Shown here piece by piece: positions 1 through 5,940 of a stretch of DNA of 11,331 nt (its first letter is position 1; every line of letters begins with the position of its first letter). Source of the stretch: Thermoanaerobaculia bacterium (lineage in GTDB: Bacteria > Acidobacteriota > Thermoanaerobaculia > Gp7-AA8); NCBI GenBank assembly GCA_017883215.1, contig JADGOA010000086.1, forward strand, positions 1-11,331, read 5' to 3'. The position numbers and the translations under genes are program-made. The notes below the pieces were generated by a model. The model was not told the origin of the DNA, searched no databases, and saw nothing but the letters and a program-made list of their open reading frames with translations.

Positions 1-10
1 GGGGCGAGGG

Positions 11-36
11 GACCGAGCCACGACATCGCCTCGGTC
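11..36. repeat. short inverted repeat at window edge
   Basis: GACCGAG (11-17) and CTCGGTC (30-36) are perfect 7-base complements around a 12-base loop. No T-run follows, so a terminator is not supported. It may be the edge of another repeat like the octamer arrays elsewhere in this window, but the window starts too close to judge. Confidence 0.35.
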
Positions 37-117
37 AGTCGGCGATTCTGAGAAATCCTCGTGCGCCGCGAAGATTTTCGACGTTAGTAGTACAGAGACG
101 GTTCCTCCGCCTTTCTT

Positions 118-149
118 TCTCTGTGACTCTGTGTCTCTGTGTCTCTGTG
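118..149. repeat. tandem octamer tract (TCTCTGTG)x4
   Basis: Four consecutive 8-base units read TCTCTGTG, ACTCTGTG, TCTCTGTG, TCTCTGTG, with one substitution in the set. The tract lies just beyond the point where the minus-strand gene remnant at 171-307 stops looking like protein. Unlike most other arrays here it has no opposed arm. It is one of several dispersed 7/8-base arrays in the window. Confidence 0.85.
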
Positions 150-170
150 GTAAGAGAGAGGCTTGGTATC

Positions 171-307
171 GGCAAGAATTTCACGAGCCAGGAACGTCCG
201 CGTCAGCCCTTGCCGGCCACGCACCCCGAGGGTTTTGTTGAGCTTGTGTGGGGTGATGAGCTCGGCAGCACCGAGCGCGAGGCTGAACCAGCGCGTCTCG
301 TATTCAT
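171..307 (-). pseudogene. 5' remnant of a small membrane-protein gene, frameshifted and truncated
   Basis: On the minus strand a consensus Shine-Dalgarno AGGAGG (complement of 314-319) lies 6 bases before an ATG (307-305). The ATG frame gives only 34 residues of low-complexity serine-rich peptide. The frame read from 302 downward looks like real protein: it begins YETRWFSLALGAAELITP, continues through KLNKTLGV, and ends near TFLAREIL (about 176). One lost base just after ATG-AA would explain the offset, since restoring it gives ATG-AAN-TAC-GAG. A stop lies upstream in the protein-like frame and there is no alternative start. After about 170 the frame reads into the octamer tract and stops at 84-86. 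The pattern of a hydrophobic alanine/leucine stretch, then 'TP..L...LGV.G...L.R.F..REI', recalls the N-terminal membrane region of proteins often annotated as SRPBCC/cyclase-dehydrase or DUF4267-like. That family link is from memory and uncertain. An assembly error could mimic the frameshift but not the missing C-terminal part. Confidence 0.55.
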
Positions 308-605
308 GTTTGTCCTCCTGGGTTCAGGAGAGTAGACGGCGAACCATTTGGAGGGCCAGCAATGGCCGGAAACCGGCCCAAACAGCGGGTTCTCCAGCGA
401 TTCAGTACCCTCGCGGCCACCCTCTGATTCGGAGTCCTTTTCACTGGCGGAGCATTTCGCCCTAGAATACAGCTCGCCGAAAATACGACTCGGGCGCTCG
501 CGAACCGTACTTGACCCTTCTGCCGGTCTCAAGGCGGCGCAACCCTTGCGAAGTATTGGTCGCCGGTGCGTGCGCTGCGCGACGTGGGCAGAAAGTGAAG
601 GAAGA
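308..605. other. gene-free stretch upstream of the RRM gene
   Basis: No frame on either strand reads as convincing protein. An open frame runs into the RRM gene from 348, but its composition (serine, proline and arginine-rich, no motif) and the good ribosome site at 606 argue that it is untranslated leader. A weak sigma70-like pair may exist (TTTTCA at 438-443, TAGAAT at 463-468, 19-base spacer). The -10 is fair and the -35 poor. The long distance to 606 would leave a 5' leader of about 130 bases. Confidence 0.3.
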
Positions 606-1070
606 ATGGCGTCGAAAGTTTTTGTAGGGAACCTGGATTTCAATACCACGAAAGCGGAGGTGCAGAACCTCTTCGCCGAAGTTGGCGAAGTGCGTGATGT
701 ATTTCTTCCGAACGACCGCGAGAGCGGCCGGCCTCGTGGTTTCGCGTTCGTCGAATACACGTCCGACGAAAACGCGGCGAAAGCCATCGAGAAGTTCAAC
801 GGCTATCAGCTCAACGGCCGCGCGCTTCGGGTGAATGCGGCCGAAGACCGGCCTCGCGGCGGCTCGCGTCCCCCCGGTGGTGGCGGCGGTGGCGGCTACG
901 CTGGCGGCGGCGGATACGGTGGCGGCTACGGCGGTGGTGGTGGCGGCGGCTTCGGTGGCGGTGGCGGCGGCGGCTTTGGCAGCGGCGGTGGCGGTGGCGA
1001 TCGCTTCGGCGGCGGCGGCAAGTCGAAGGGCAGCCGGCGCAACATCCGCGGCAAGAAACGCAGTCTCTGA
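606..1070 (+). CDS. glycine-rich RRM RNA-binding protein
   Basis: The 154-residue protein has a single RNA recognition motif (about residues 3-79) with both signature strands intact: RNP2 VFVGNL (5-10) and RNP1 RGFAFVEY (44-51). The aromatic residues at the RNP positions are those that stack on single-stranded RNA bases. Residues 85-138 are almost pure glycine broken by Tyr, Phe, Ser and Arg, and a basic tail (KSKGSRRNIRGKKRSL) closes the protein. This architecture matches bacterial RRM proteins such as the cyanobacterial Rbp family and eukaryotic glycine-rich RNA-binding proteins. These often act in cold adaptation or RNA chaperoning in the cytoplasm, but the role here is inferred. The start is chosen because AAGGAAG lies just before the ATG and homology begins at once. 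The gene stands alone, with a hairpin and T-rich run at 1085-1113 downstream. Confidence 0.9.
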   Translation: MASKVFVGNLDFNTTKAEVQNLFAEVGEVRDVFLPNDRESGRPRGFAFVEYTSDENAAKAIEKFNGYQLNGRALRVNAAEDRPRGGSRPPGGGGGGGYAGGGGYGGGYGGGGGGGFGGGGGGGFGSGGGGGDRFGGGGKSKGSRRNIRGKKRSL

Positions 1071-1084
1071 GCACGGTGCCCGGA

Positions 1085-1113
1085 CGCCGTCGAGTGACGG
1101 CGGTGCATTTCTT
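1085..1113 (+). terminator. candidate intrinsic terminator after the RRM gene
   Basis: CGCCGTC (1085-1091) pairs perfectly with GACGGCG (1096-1102) across a GAGT tetraloop. A T-rich stretch TTTCTT (1108-1113) follows five bases later. It lies 14 bases after the stop codon. The T-run is short and offset, so efficiency is uncertain. Confidence 0.5.
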
Positions 1114-1122
1114 ACGATTCGA

Positions 1123-1168
1123 AGATTTCGCGCGGAGCGAGGGACACCTCGCTCCACGCGCAGATTTC
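1123..1168. repeat. compact palindrome flanked by 7-base direct repeat (MITE/REP-like)
   Basis: GGAGCGAGG (1134-1142) and CCTCGCTCC (1147-1155) form a perfect 9-bp stem with a GACA loop. GCGC at 1130-1133 continues the stem against GCGC at 1158-1161 after a two-base bulge. The whole palindrome is bracketed by the identical 7-mer AGATTTC at 1123-1129 and 1162-1168, as a target-site duplication would be. It lies in the gene-free gap 1071-1379. No transposase is nearby, so any mobility would be in trans. Confidence 0.6.
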
Positions 1169-1379
1169 CGGCTCCCGTGTCACGCTCCTGAGTCCGTCCC
1201 GAACCGCTCGTCAGCGCGGGATTCTTCCGCCCCGCGGCGGCACCGAGTCGTGTCTGCCACCGTTGCGTGTGACGTAAGACTTCACCGATGTGTGCTGCGT
1301 CTAACACGAGAGGGATCGATTTGCGTTAGGATCTCTTCGCCGTCGGTGATCGCATTCAACCGGCAGTGGAGGAAGTTCA
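1169..1379. other. gene-free gap upstream of the small zinc-finger gene
   Basis: Together with 1071-1168 this makes about 300 bases without a gene. Apart from the terminator and palindrome listed separately I see no coding frame or RNA gene. A promoter for the gene at 1380 should lie here. TAGGAT (1327-1332) could serve as a -10, but I find no matching -35. Confidence 0.35.
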
Positions 1380-1580
1380 ATGGCGACGAAGCGAGCCTAT
1401 CCCCTGTGCAAAAAGGGCCTTCACAGAATGGATCGGGCCAATACGTACGACCATCCGTCGAAAGGGCCGGAGTGCCGCGAGTGCAAGCGGGCGTACATGC
1501 GCGACTACATGCGCGCAGCGCGCGCTGCTGCGGCGAAGAAGCCGGCCAAGCGCGGCCGTGCGCGCCAGGCCGCGCGCTGA
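1380..1580 (+). CDS. small basic zinc-finger-like protein
   Basis: The 66-residue protein follows an excellent Shine-Dalgarno GGAGG (1368-1372) by 7 bases, which is the main evidence that it is real. Cys10, His15, Cys32 and Cys35 (CKKGLH then CRECKRAY) form a C-x4-H-x16-C-x2-C set of four possible zinc ligands. The spacing and the following 'YxRxYxR' basic helix recall treble-clef fingers seen in HNH-type and small phage or actinobacterial proteins. The catalytic HNH histidines are not present, so nuclease activity is not suggested. The C-terminus (about 45-66) is alanine, lysine and arginine-rich, like a histone-type nucleic-acid-binding tail. I do not recognise a named family. DNA or RNA binding is inferred from charge and ligand pattern. 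It stands alone and faces the receiver gene convergently. Confidence 0.72.
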   Translation: MATKRAYPLCKKGLHRMDRANTYDHPSKGPECRECKRAYMRDYMRAARAAAAKKPAKRGRARQAAR

Positions 1581-1696
1581 ACGGTTCTCCTACCTGGCCG
1601 GGCGTTCGTACAGATCCCGGTTCGGCTCTGCTCCGCCTCGTTTGACCGGTCGGGGAGCTTCAGGTTGCCGTCGCCACGATTCTGAAATCTTAGACG

Positions 1697-2179
1697 CTAC
1701 TCGACGGCAGGGCCAGATGGCCGCGCCCGCCGTTCCCGCAGGCTCACGGTTTCGTCGAACGCGCAGCAGTCGTGCACGGCTTCGAGCAGCAGATGGTGGC
1801 TGAACGGCTTCTTCATCACCCGCTTTACCCCTTCGGTTCCGATCAACCCGGCATCGGAAGCGCCCGTGATGACGATGACGCGGTCCAGCATCTCGGGGCG
1901 GCCCTGGCGCAGAAGAGACAACAAGGTCGTACCGTGGAGATGAGAGAGCCCGAGGTCGAGAAGGATCGCGGAGTAGCGCCGCTGCTCGATGCGGTCGAGC
2001 GCCTCGCGGCCGTTCGATGCGACGTCGACGACGTATCCGGAGCGTTCCAGCGTCGTCACGCAGAGCGTGCGCACCGCCTCGTCGTCATCGGCACAGAGCA
2101 CGCGCGGCATCGCCCCATGCCGTCCGCGCAGCATGCGGGTCGCACGCTGTCTCAAGTGCTGCAGCTGTTGTCCAAACAT
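1697..2179 (-). CDS. stand-alone response-regulator receiver domain protein
   Basis: The 160-residue protein has one CheY-like receiver domain (about residues 25-140) and no output domain. Visible site residues are the acidic pair Asp31-Asp32 (VLCADDDE), phospho-acceptor Asp75 (AILLDLGLS), Thr105 (VIVITGA) and Lys124 followed by Pro125 (KKPF). All are present, so phosphorylation by a histidine kinase and magnesium binding are expected. The first 24 residues are basic and not part of the fold. The downstream tail is only about 20 residues. The start is set by AAGGAG 7 bases before the ATG. An internal Met24 just before the domain is a weaker alternative. No kinase is adjacent, so the partner is unknown. 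It would act by protein-protein contact or in a relay, as CheY or Spo0F does. Confidence 0.92.
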   Translation of the reverse strand: MFGQQLQHLRQRATRMLRGRHGAMPRVLCADDDEAVRTLCVTTLERSGYVVDVASNGREALDRIEQRRYSAILLDLGLSHLHGTTLLSLLRQGRPEMLDRVIVITGASDAGLIGTEGVKRVMKKPFSHHLLLEAVHDCCAFDETVSLRERRARPSGPAVE

Positions 2180-2243
2180 GGCAGAACTCCTTGCTCCGAC
2201 TCATCAGCAAGATCCGGTCCGACGGGCTGAGCGGCGGAGAAGA

Positions 2244-2330
2244 AAGTCCTAAGTCCTGAGTGCTGAGTCCTGAGTGGCGCCTGGTCGCTCGGTGACCAGG
2301 CGACCAGGCGACCCCGGATTCAGGACTCAG
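2244..2330. repeat. opposed heptamer and octamer arrays forming a nested hairpin
   Basis: Heptamers AAGTCCT, AAGTCCT, GAGTGCT, GAGTCCT run from 2244 to 2271. CTGAGTCCTGA (2263-2273) is the perfect complement of TCAGGACTCAG (2320-2330). Inside, CGCCTGGTCG (2278-2287) is the perfect complement of CGACCAGGCG (2301-2310), and the inner part has an 8-base period (GACCAGGC repeated at 2294-2309). The array fills the divergent gap between the receiver gene and the amidotransferase gene. The regulatory regions of both must lie beside or within it. Confidence 0.85.
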
Positions 2331-2354
2331 TGCTTCGTTCACCGGCACCCATCG

Positions 2355-2371
2355 TGTAGAGTTTCGCCCCC
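2355..2371 (+). promoter_or_regulatory. possible -10 element for a leaderless start
   Basis: TAGAGT (2357-2362) lies 9 bases before the ATG at 2372, and no Shine-Dalgarno sequence is visible in between (only pyrimidines). This is the arrangement expected of a leaderless or near-leaderless transcript. No good -35 is seen. The call is inference only. Confidence 0.3.
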
Positions 2372-3100
2372 ATGACGAAGCCCATCATCGGCATCGGATC
2401 CGATGTCCACGCCGATCCCGGGAAACGGGAGCGCGCATTCGCGTACACCACATACATCGAGGCACTGCGCCGCGCCGGCGCCATGCCGGTCCTGATTCCT
2501 CCGCAGCCGGAAAATGCCGCCGATCTCGCGGAGACGCTCGATGGCATCGTGCTCGCCGGCGGCGACGATTGCGACCCCGCTGTCTATGGCGAAGAGCGGC
2601 ATCCGACCGTCGAGCCGATGGATCCGCGCCGCCAGGCCAACGATCTCTCGCTGGCCCGCATTGCCCGCGACCGCGGCATTCCCACCCTCGGCATCTGCCT
2701 CGGCGTGCAGATGATGAACATCGTCGCCGGGGGCAAGGTCATCCAGGACATCGATTCCGAGATCGACACCGGGATCAGGCACGCCAGCGTCCCTGAGAAT
2801 CGCGGGCGGCACGACGTGACCATCGAGGAGGGGACGCGCCTCGCTTCGATTCTCGGCGCCCGTACCCACAACGTGAACTCGTCCCACCATCAGGCCATTC
2901 GCACCGCCGGCGAGGGGCTGCGCGTCACGGCACATGCGCCCGACGGCATCATTGAAGGAGTCGAAGATCCGCGCCATCCGTTTTACGTCGGTGTGCAGTG
3001 GCACCCGGAGGACATGCCGGGAGAGGAGTCCGCCTCGACGATCTTCCGCGCCTTCGTCGACGCCGCGCGCGAGTACGCGCAGCGGAAGCGGAAGGGGTGA
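2372..3100 (+). CDS. class I glutamine amidotransferase, gamma-Glu-GABA hydrolase (peptidase C26) family
   Basis: The 242-residue cytoplasmic enzyme has the full catalytic set. The nucleophile is Cys109 in the elbow TLGICLGVQ, and the His211/Glu213 pair lies in QWHPED. The LAGGDDCDP...YGE signature (61-74) and the NSSHHQ segment (169-174) are typical of the family containing E. coli PuuD, which hydrolyses gamma-glutamyl-GABA in putrescine breakdown. Length fits the family. No Puu pathway genes are near, so the substrate could be another gamma-glutamyl amide. The first residues MTKPIIGI begin the first beta strand, supporting this ATG despite the absent ribosome site. The stop codon lies inside the left arm of the repeat at 3098. 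Confidence 0.92.
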   Translation: MTKPIIGIGSDVHADPGKRERAFAYTTYIEALRRAGAMPVLIPPQPENAADLAETLDGIVLAGGDDCDPAVYGEERHPTVEPMDPRRQANDLSLARIARDRGIPTLGICLGVQMMNIVAGGKVIQDIDSEIDTGIRHASVPENRGRHDVTIEEGTRLASILGARTHNVNSSHHQAIRTAGEGLRVTAHAPDGIIEGVEDPRHPFYVGVQWHPEDMPGEESASTIFRAFVDAAREYAQRKRKG

Positions 3101-3197
3101 GTGGTCAGCGGGTCGGGCTTTCGAGGTCACGAGGTGGATTTACCCCGCAACCCCGCAACCTCGTGACCACTCAGGTCTCAGCACTCAGGACTCAGAA
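3098..3197. repeat. opposed octamer arms plus heptamer array (CTCAGnn)x4
   Basis: TGAGTGGTCA (3098-3107) complements TGACCACTCA (3164-3173) perfectly, and GGTCACGAGGT (3125-3135) complements ACCTCGTGACC (3158-3168) perfectly. The two right arms overlap, so the two stems are mutually exclusive. Four heptamers follow: CTCAGGT, CTCAGCA, CTCAGGA, CTCAGAA (3170-3197). The array begins on the stop codon of the amidotransferase gene and could also act as a 3' structure. The 11-mer pair recurs at 7775-7785 and 7861-7871. Confidence 0.88.
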
Positions 3198-3212
3198 ATG
3201 TGACCAAACCAG

Positions 3213-3258
3213 CGGTCGGAATCGGAATAACCTTCGGATTGGCGCCCGTTTCCGACCG
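3213..3258 (+). promoter_or_regulatory. leader hairpin just before the thioredoxin-TPR ribosome site
   Basis: CGGTCGGAA (3213-3221) and TTCCGACCG (3250-3258) are perfect 9-base complements with a 28-base loop. The 3' arm ends 5 bases before the Shine-Dalgarno GGAGG at 3264-3268. If transcribed, it would bring a stem close to the ribosome entry site. Regulatory function is inferred. No T-run follows. Confidence 0.4.
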
Positions 3259-3275
3259 ACGACGGAGGATTCCTT

Positions 3276-4112
3276 TTGACGCGTAAGGCTGTCGTGGTGA
3301 CCGTTCTGATCCTGCTCGCATCGCAGGCATTCGGCGGGACGTGGATCAAGTCGCTCGCTGCAGCGCAGAAGAAGGCGAAGGACTCCAAACACCTCATCTT
3401 CGTCGATATGTTCGCCGACTGGTGCGGCTGGTGCCATCGCATGGAGCAGGAAGTCTTCCCGTCGGAGGCGTTCCAGAACGCGACGAACGACATGGTTCTG
3501 CTCCGCCTGAACACCGAAGACGGCGGCGAGGGCACGCGGCTCGCGCAGCAGTTTCAGGTGAACTCGCTTCCGACCTTCCTCCTGCTGACGCCCGACATGA
3601 TGCTGGCCGGTGTCATCCGCGGTTACGCGCCGGCTAACGATTTCGTGAAAACGCTCGACATGACCGAGGGGAAGTACCGCGACTTCGAGAAGCAGGTCAA
3701 ACAGGAGCCGACGTTTGCGACCGATTATGCGAAGCGGCTCGATCTGGCGCGGGGGTTCACGCAGCACTTCGCCATGGCGCAGGGCGAAAGCCGGCTGAAG
3801 AAGCTCGTCACGGAGAAGGGCGTTCCGGTCACGATCCGCGACCAGGCTTATTTCGAGCTCGCGGTCTCGCAGGTGCTGCAGAACCGGCTCGACGATGCGT
3901 CGAAGAGCATCGTGGCATTCTCGAAAGTGCAGAACAAGGGAGAGTCCTACGAACGCGCCCGGGTGATGCTCGGACAGATCTACCTGCAACAGGGGAACCT
4001 GCTCGCGGCAGCGAACGAGTTCCGCTTCTTCAAAGCGAGCTACCCGAACTCGCCCATGATGCGGAACGTCGAAGTGATGCTGGCCGACATCGAGCGGCGT
4101 CTGCGAAAGTAA
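3276..4112 (+). CDS. secreted thioredoxin-fold protein with C-terminal TPR
   Basis: The start is TTG, chosen because GGAGG (3264-3268) lies 7 bases upstream and a signal peptide follows immediately (KAVVVTVLILLASQAFG, cleavage near residue 20). The 278-residue product has a thioredoxin fold (about 22-135) with redox centre Cys50-Gly-Trp-Cys53 in DMFADWCGWCHRM. The cis-proline is Pro99 in NSLPTF. The WCGWCH form is typical of the Thioredoxin_7/DsbD-gamma-like group. Residues 140-275 are helical, with a TPR-like pair (about 187-275: 'AYFELAVSQVLQNRLDDA', 'ARVMLGQIYLQQGNLLAAANE'). It probably handles thiol reduction in the periplasm. The gene ends 28 bases before dsbD, so the two are likely co-transcribed and DsbD is the probable electron donor. 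Confidence 0.88.
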   Translation: MTRKAVVVTVLILLASQAFGGTWIKSLAAAQKKAKDSKHLIFVDMFADWCGWCHRMEQEVFPSEAFQNATNDMVLLRLNTEDGGEGTRLAQQFQVNSLPTFLLLTPDMMLAGVIRGYAPANDFVKTLDMTEGKYRDFEKQVKQEPTFATDYAKRLDLARGFTQHFAMAQGESRLKKLVTEKGVPVTIRDQAYFELAVSQVLQNRLDDASKSIVAFSKVQNKGESYERARVMLGQIYLQQGNLLAAANEFRFFKASYPNSPMMRNVEVMLADIERRLRK

Positions 4113-4140
4113 TTCTCACCTTCAGGTTCGGGAGCTCAAT

Positions 4141-5910
4141 TTGCGAATTCGGTTCGTGGTTCTCTCGCTGTTCCTCTGCGCGCCGGCGGTCCTGGCGCAG
4201 TTTGGAACGGGTCTGGGCGGAGGCCTGACCGCGCCGGAGATCAAGCTCGACGGCGCGGTGCAGAAACGCAGCGGTGAAGTCGTCGAAGGGACGCTCGTCG
4301 TCACCATCCCGCCCACGTGGCACATCAATTCCGCGAAGCCTCTCGATCAATTCGCCATCCCCACGGTCATCACTCTCGATCCTGCGACGGCGGAGCTGGT
4401 TTCGGCGCAGTACCCGCCGCACGAGTTGAAGAACTTTGCATTCAGCGGCGGCAGCCAGGTGGCGGTTTACCAGGGGACCATCCGCATCCCGTTCTCGGCA
4501 AAGCTGAAGGCTGGTGTGAGCGAGATCCGCGCGGCGTTGCGCTATCAGGCCTGCAATGACAGCGTCTGCCTGCCGCCGAAGAGCGTTGACACCAAATTCA
4601 GCGCCGCAGCCTCTGCGGCCAGCGCCGTCGCGCCGGCCTCGCCCGCACCCTCCGCGGCCGGCGGCACTGCGTTCACGCCGCTGAGCGCAGCTCCCCGCAA
4701 CTCTGCCGCTGCTGCACCTGCTTCGTCGGGCGACAAGCTCGCGACCACTTTCGCATCCAGCGGCCTTCCGCTGACGCTGCTGGTCCTGTTCGTCCTCGGC
4801 ATGGCGCTGAATCTCACTCCCTGCGTCTTCCCCATGATCCCGATCACGATGGGCTTCTTCGCCATGCAGAGCGACGGCCGCCGTTCGCGCCGCTTCGCTC
4901 TGTCGGCCCTCTACGTCCTCGGCATCGTCATCATGTACTCCAGTCTGGGGGTGGTGGCCTCCCTCAGCGGGAAGATGTTCGGCGCCTGGCTGCAGCTTCC
5001 GGCCGTCCAGATCGGATTAGCCCTGCTGATGGTCGTTCTCGCCACTTCGATGTTCGGTGCGTACGAAATCGGTGTTCCGCGGTTCATCGCCAACCGCGCC
5101 ATGGGGCGGGCCGGATACGTCGGAGCGATGACCATGGGCCTCCTGGTCGGAATCGTCGCTGCCCCGTGCGTGGGACCGGTCGTGGTCTCGTTGATCACCC
5201 TCGTCGCCAGCATCGGCAGGCCGCTGATCGGCTTCGTCATGTTCGCGGCGCTGGCACTGGGGCTCGGATTTCCGTATCTGATCATGCTCAACGCTCTGCC
5301 ACGGCCCGGCGAGTGGATGGTGCACGTGAAGAAGGCGATGGGCTTCGTCCTCGTGGGGATGGCCTTCTACTTCCTGCGCCCACTCATCGGCGATACGTGG
5401 TTCACGTACGGGCTGGCGGGGAGCCTTCTGGTCGGCGCGGCGTTCCTCTTCTTCATGTCGAGGAAGGGACAACAAGCGCGCTCTCTCCGGGTGGCCTGCG
5501 CTTCGGTGCTGCTCGCCGGCGGGATCGCGTTCCTGATCCCCTGGAACCGCGGCGGCGTCGACGTCGCCTGGCAGCATTACGAGGCCAGCGTGCTGACCTC
5601 CGCGTCGACGGCCAGGCAGCCGGTCGTCATCGATTTCTACGCGGATTGGTGCATCCCGTGTAAGGAGCTCGACGCGAAGACTTTCAGCAATCCGGCCGTG
5701 GCGTCGGAGCTGAAGCGGTTCCGGCGCGTGAAGGCCAATCTTTCGCTGCCGGACGATCCAAAGACTCAGGCGCTGACGAAGCAGTACGCCATCGTCGGCG
5801 TCCCCACGATCGTCTTCCTCGATGCGGCGGGGCAGGAGATCCGCGACCTTCGCCTCACCGGCTACGAAGATCCCGGGAAGTTTCTCGGCCGCCTGCAGCG
5901 GGTGAAGTGA
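4141..5910 (+). CDS. dsbD: thiol:disulfide interchange protein DsbD
   Basis: The 589-residue inner-membrane protein moves electrons from cytoplasmic thioredoxin to periplasmic thiol proteins. All three redox pairs are visible. The alpha domain (about 30-153) has Cys138/Cys143 in YQACNDSVCLPP. The membrane beta domain (about 205-470, eight predicted helices) has Cys228 in LNLTPCVFPMIPI and Cys343 in VAAPCVGP. The C-terminal thioredoxin-like gamma domain (about 480-589) has Cys504/Cys507 in DFYADWCIPCKEL and cis-Pro555 in VGVPT. An alanine, proline and serine-rich linker (154-199) joins alpha to beta. A signal peptide (1-19, ending VLAQ) starts from a TTG codon with GGGAG 6 bases upstream. Length and order match E. 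coli DsbD. It follows the thioredoxin-TPR gene closely. Confidence 0.96.
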   Translation: MRIRFVVLSLFLCAPAVLAQFGTGLGGGLTAPEIKLDGAVQKRSGEVVEGTLVVTIPPTWHINSAKPLDQFAIPTVITLDPATAELVSAQYPPHELKNFAFSGGSQVAVYQGTIRIPFSAKLKAGVSEIRAALRYQACNDSVCLPPKSVDTKFSAAASAASAVAPASPAPSAAGGTAFTPLSAAPRNSAAAAPASSGDKLATTFASSGLPLTLLVLFVLGMALNLTPCVFPMIPITMGFFAMQSDGRRSRRFALSALYVLGIVIMYSSLGVVASLSGKMFGAWLQLPAVQIGLALLMVVLATSMFGAYEIGVPRFIANRAMGRAGYVGAMTMGLLVGIVAAPCVGPVVVSLITLVASIGRPLIGFVMFAALALGLGFPYLIMLNALPRPGEWMVHVKKAMGFVLVGMAFYFLRPLIGDTWFTYGLAGSLLVGAAFLFFMSRKGQQARSLRVACASVLLAGGIAFLIPWNRGGVDVAWQHYEASVLTSASTARQPVVIDFYADWCIPCKELDAKTFSNPAVASELKRFRRVKANLSLPDDPKTQALTKQYAIVGVPTIVFLDAAGQEIRDLRLTGYEDPGKFLGRLQRVK

Positions 5911-5920
5911 GCAACTCCTC

Positions 5921-5929
5921 TGCTACGCT
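5921..5929 (+). promoter_or_regulatory. possible extended -10 before yhbY
   Basis: TGCTACGCT matches the extended -10 pattern TGnTAnnnT and ends 11 bases before the yhbY ATG. No clear Shine-Dalgarno is present there. It could give yhbY its own near-leaderless transcript in addition to read-through from dsbD. It is a short motif and may be chance. Confidence 0.25.
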
Positions 5930-5940
5930 GCGACACGGAC

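Noticed and set aside
511..539. Promoter with TTGACC at 511-516
   Set aside because: The -35 is good, but the sequence at the right distance (GCGGCG) is not a -10.
348..605. In-frame N-terminal extension of the RRM protein by 86 residues
   Set aside because: It has no motif, its composition is unlike protein, and a good ribosome site plus the start of the RRM fold at 606 set the start.
885..1020. Glycine-codon repeat as part of the dispersed repeat family
   Set aside because: It is a coding GGN/GGC run in frame with the glycine-rich domain. Its period is 3 and it has no relation to the 7/8-base units.
462..1307. Minus-strand frame opposite the RRM gene with alanine/threonine repeats
   Set aside because: The repeats are the complement of glycine codons. 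There is no ribosome site or domain.
1581..1696. Bidirectional terminator between the zinc-finger and receiver genes
   Set aside because: Only weak 5-bp stems without T-runs are found.
2244..3197. CRISPR array
   Set aside because: Units are only 7-8 bases, tandem without unique spacers of 30-40 bases, and no cas gene is present.
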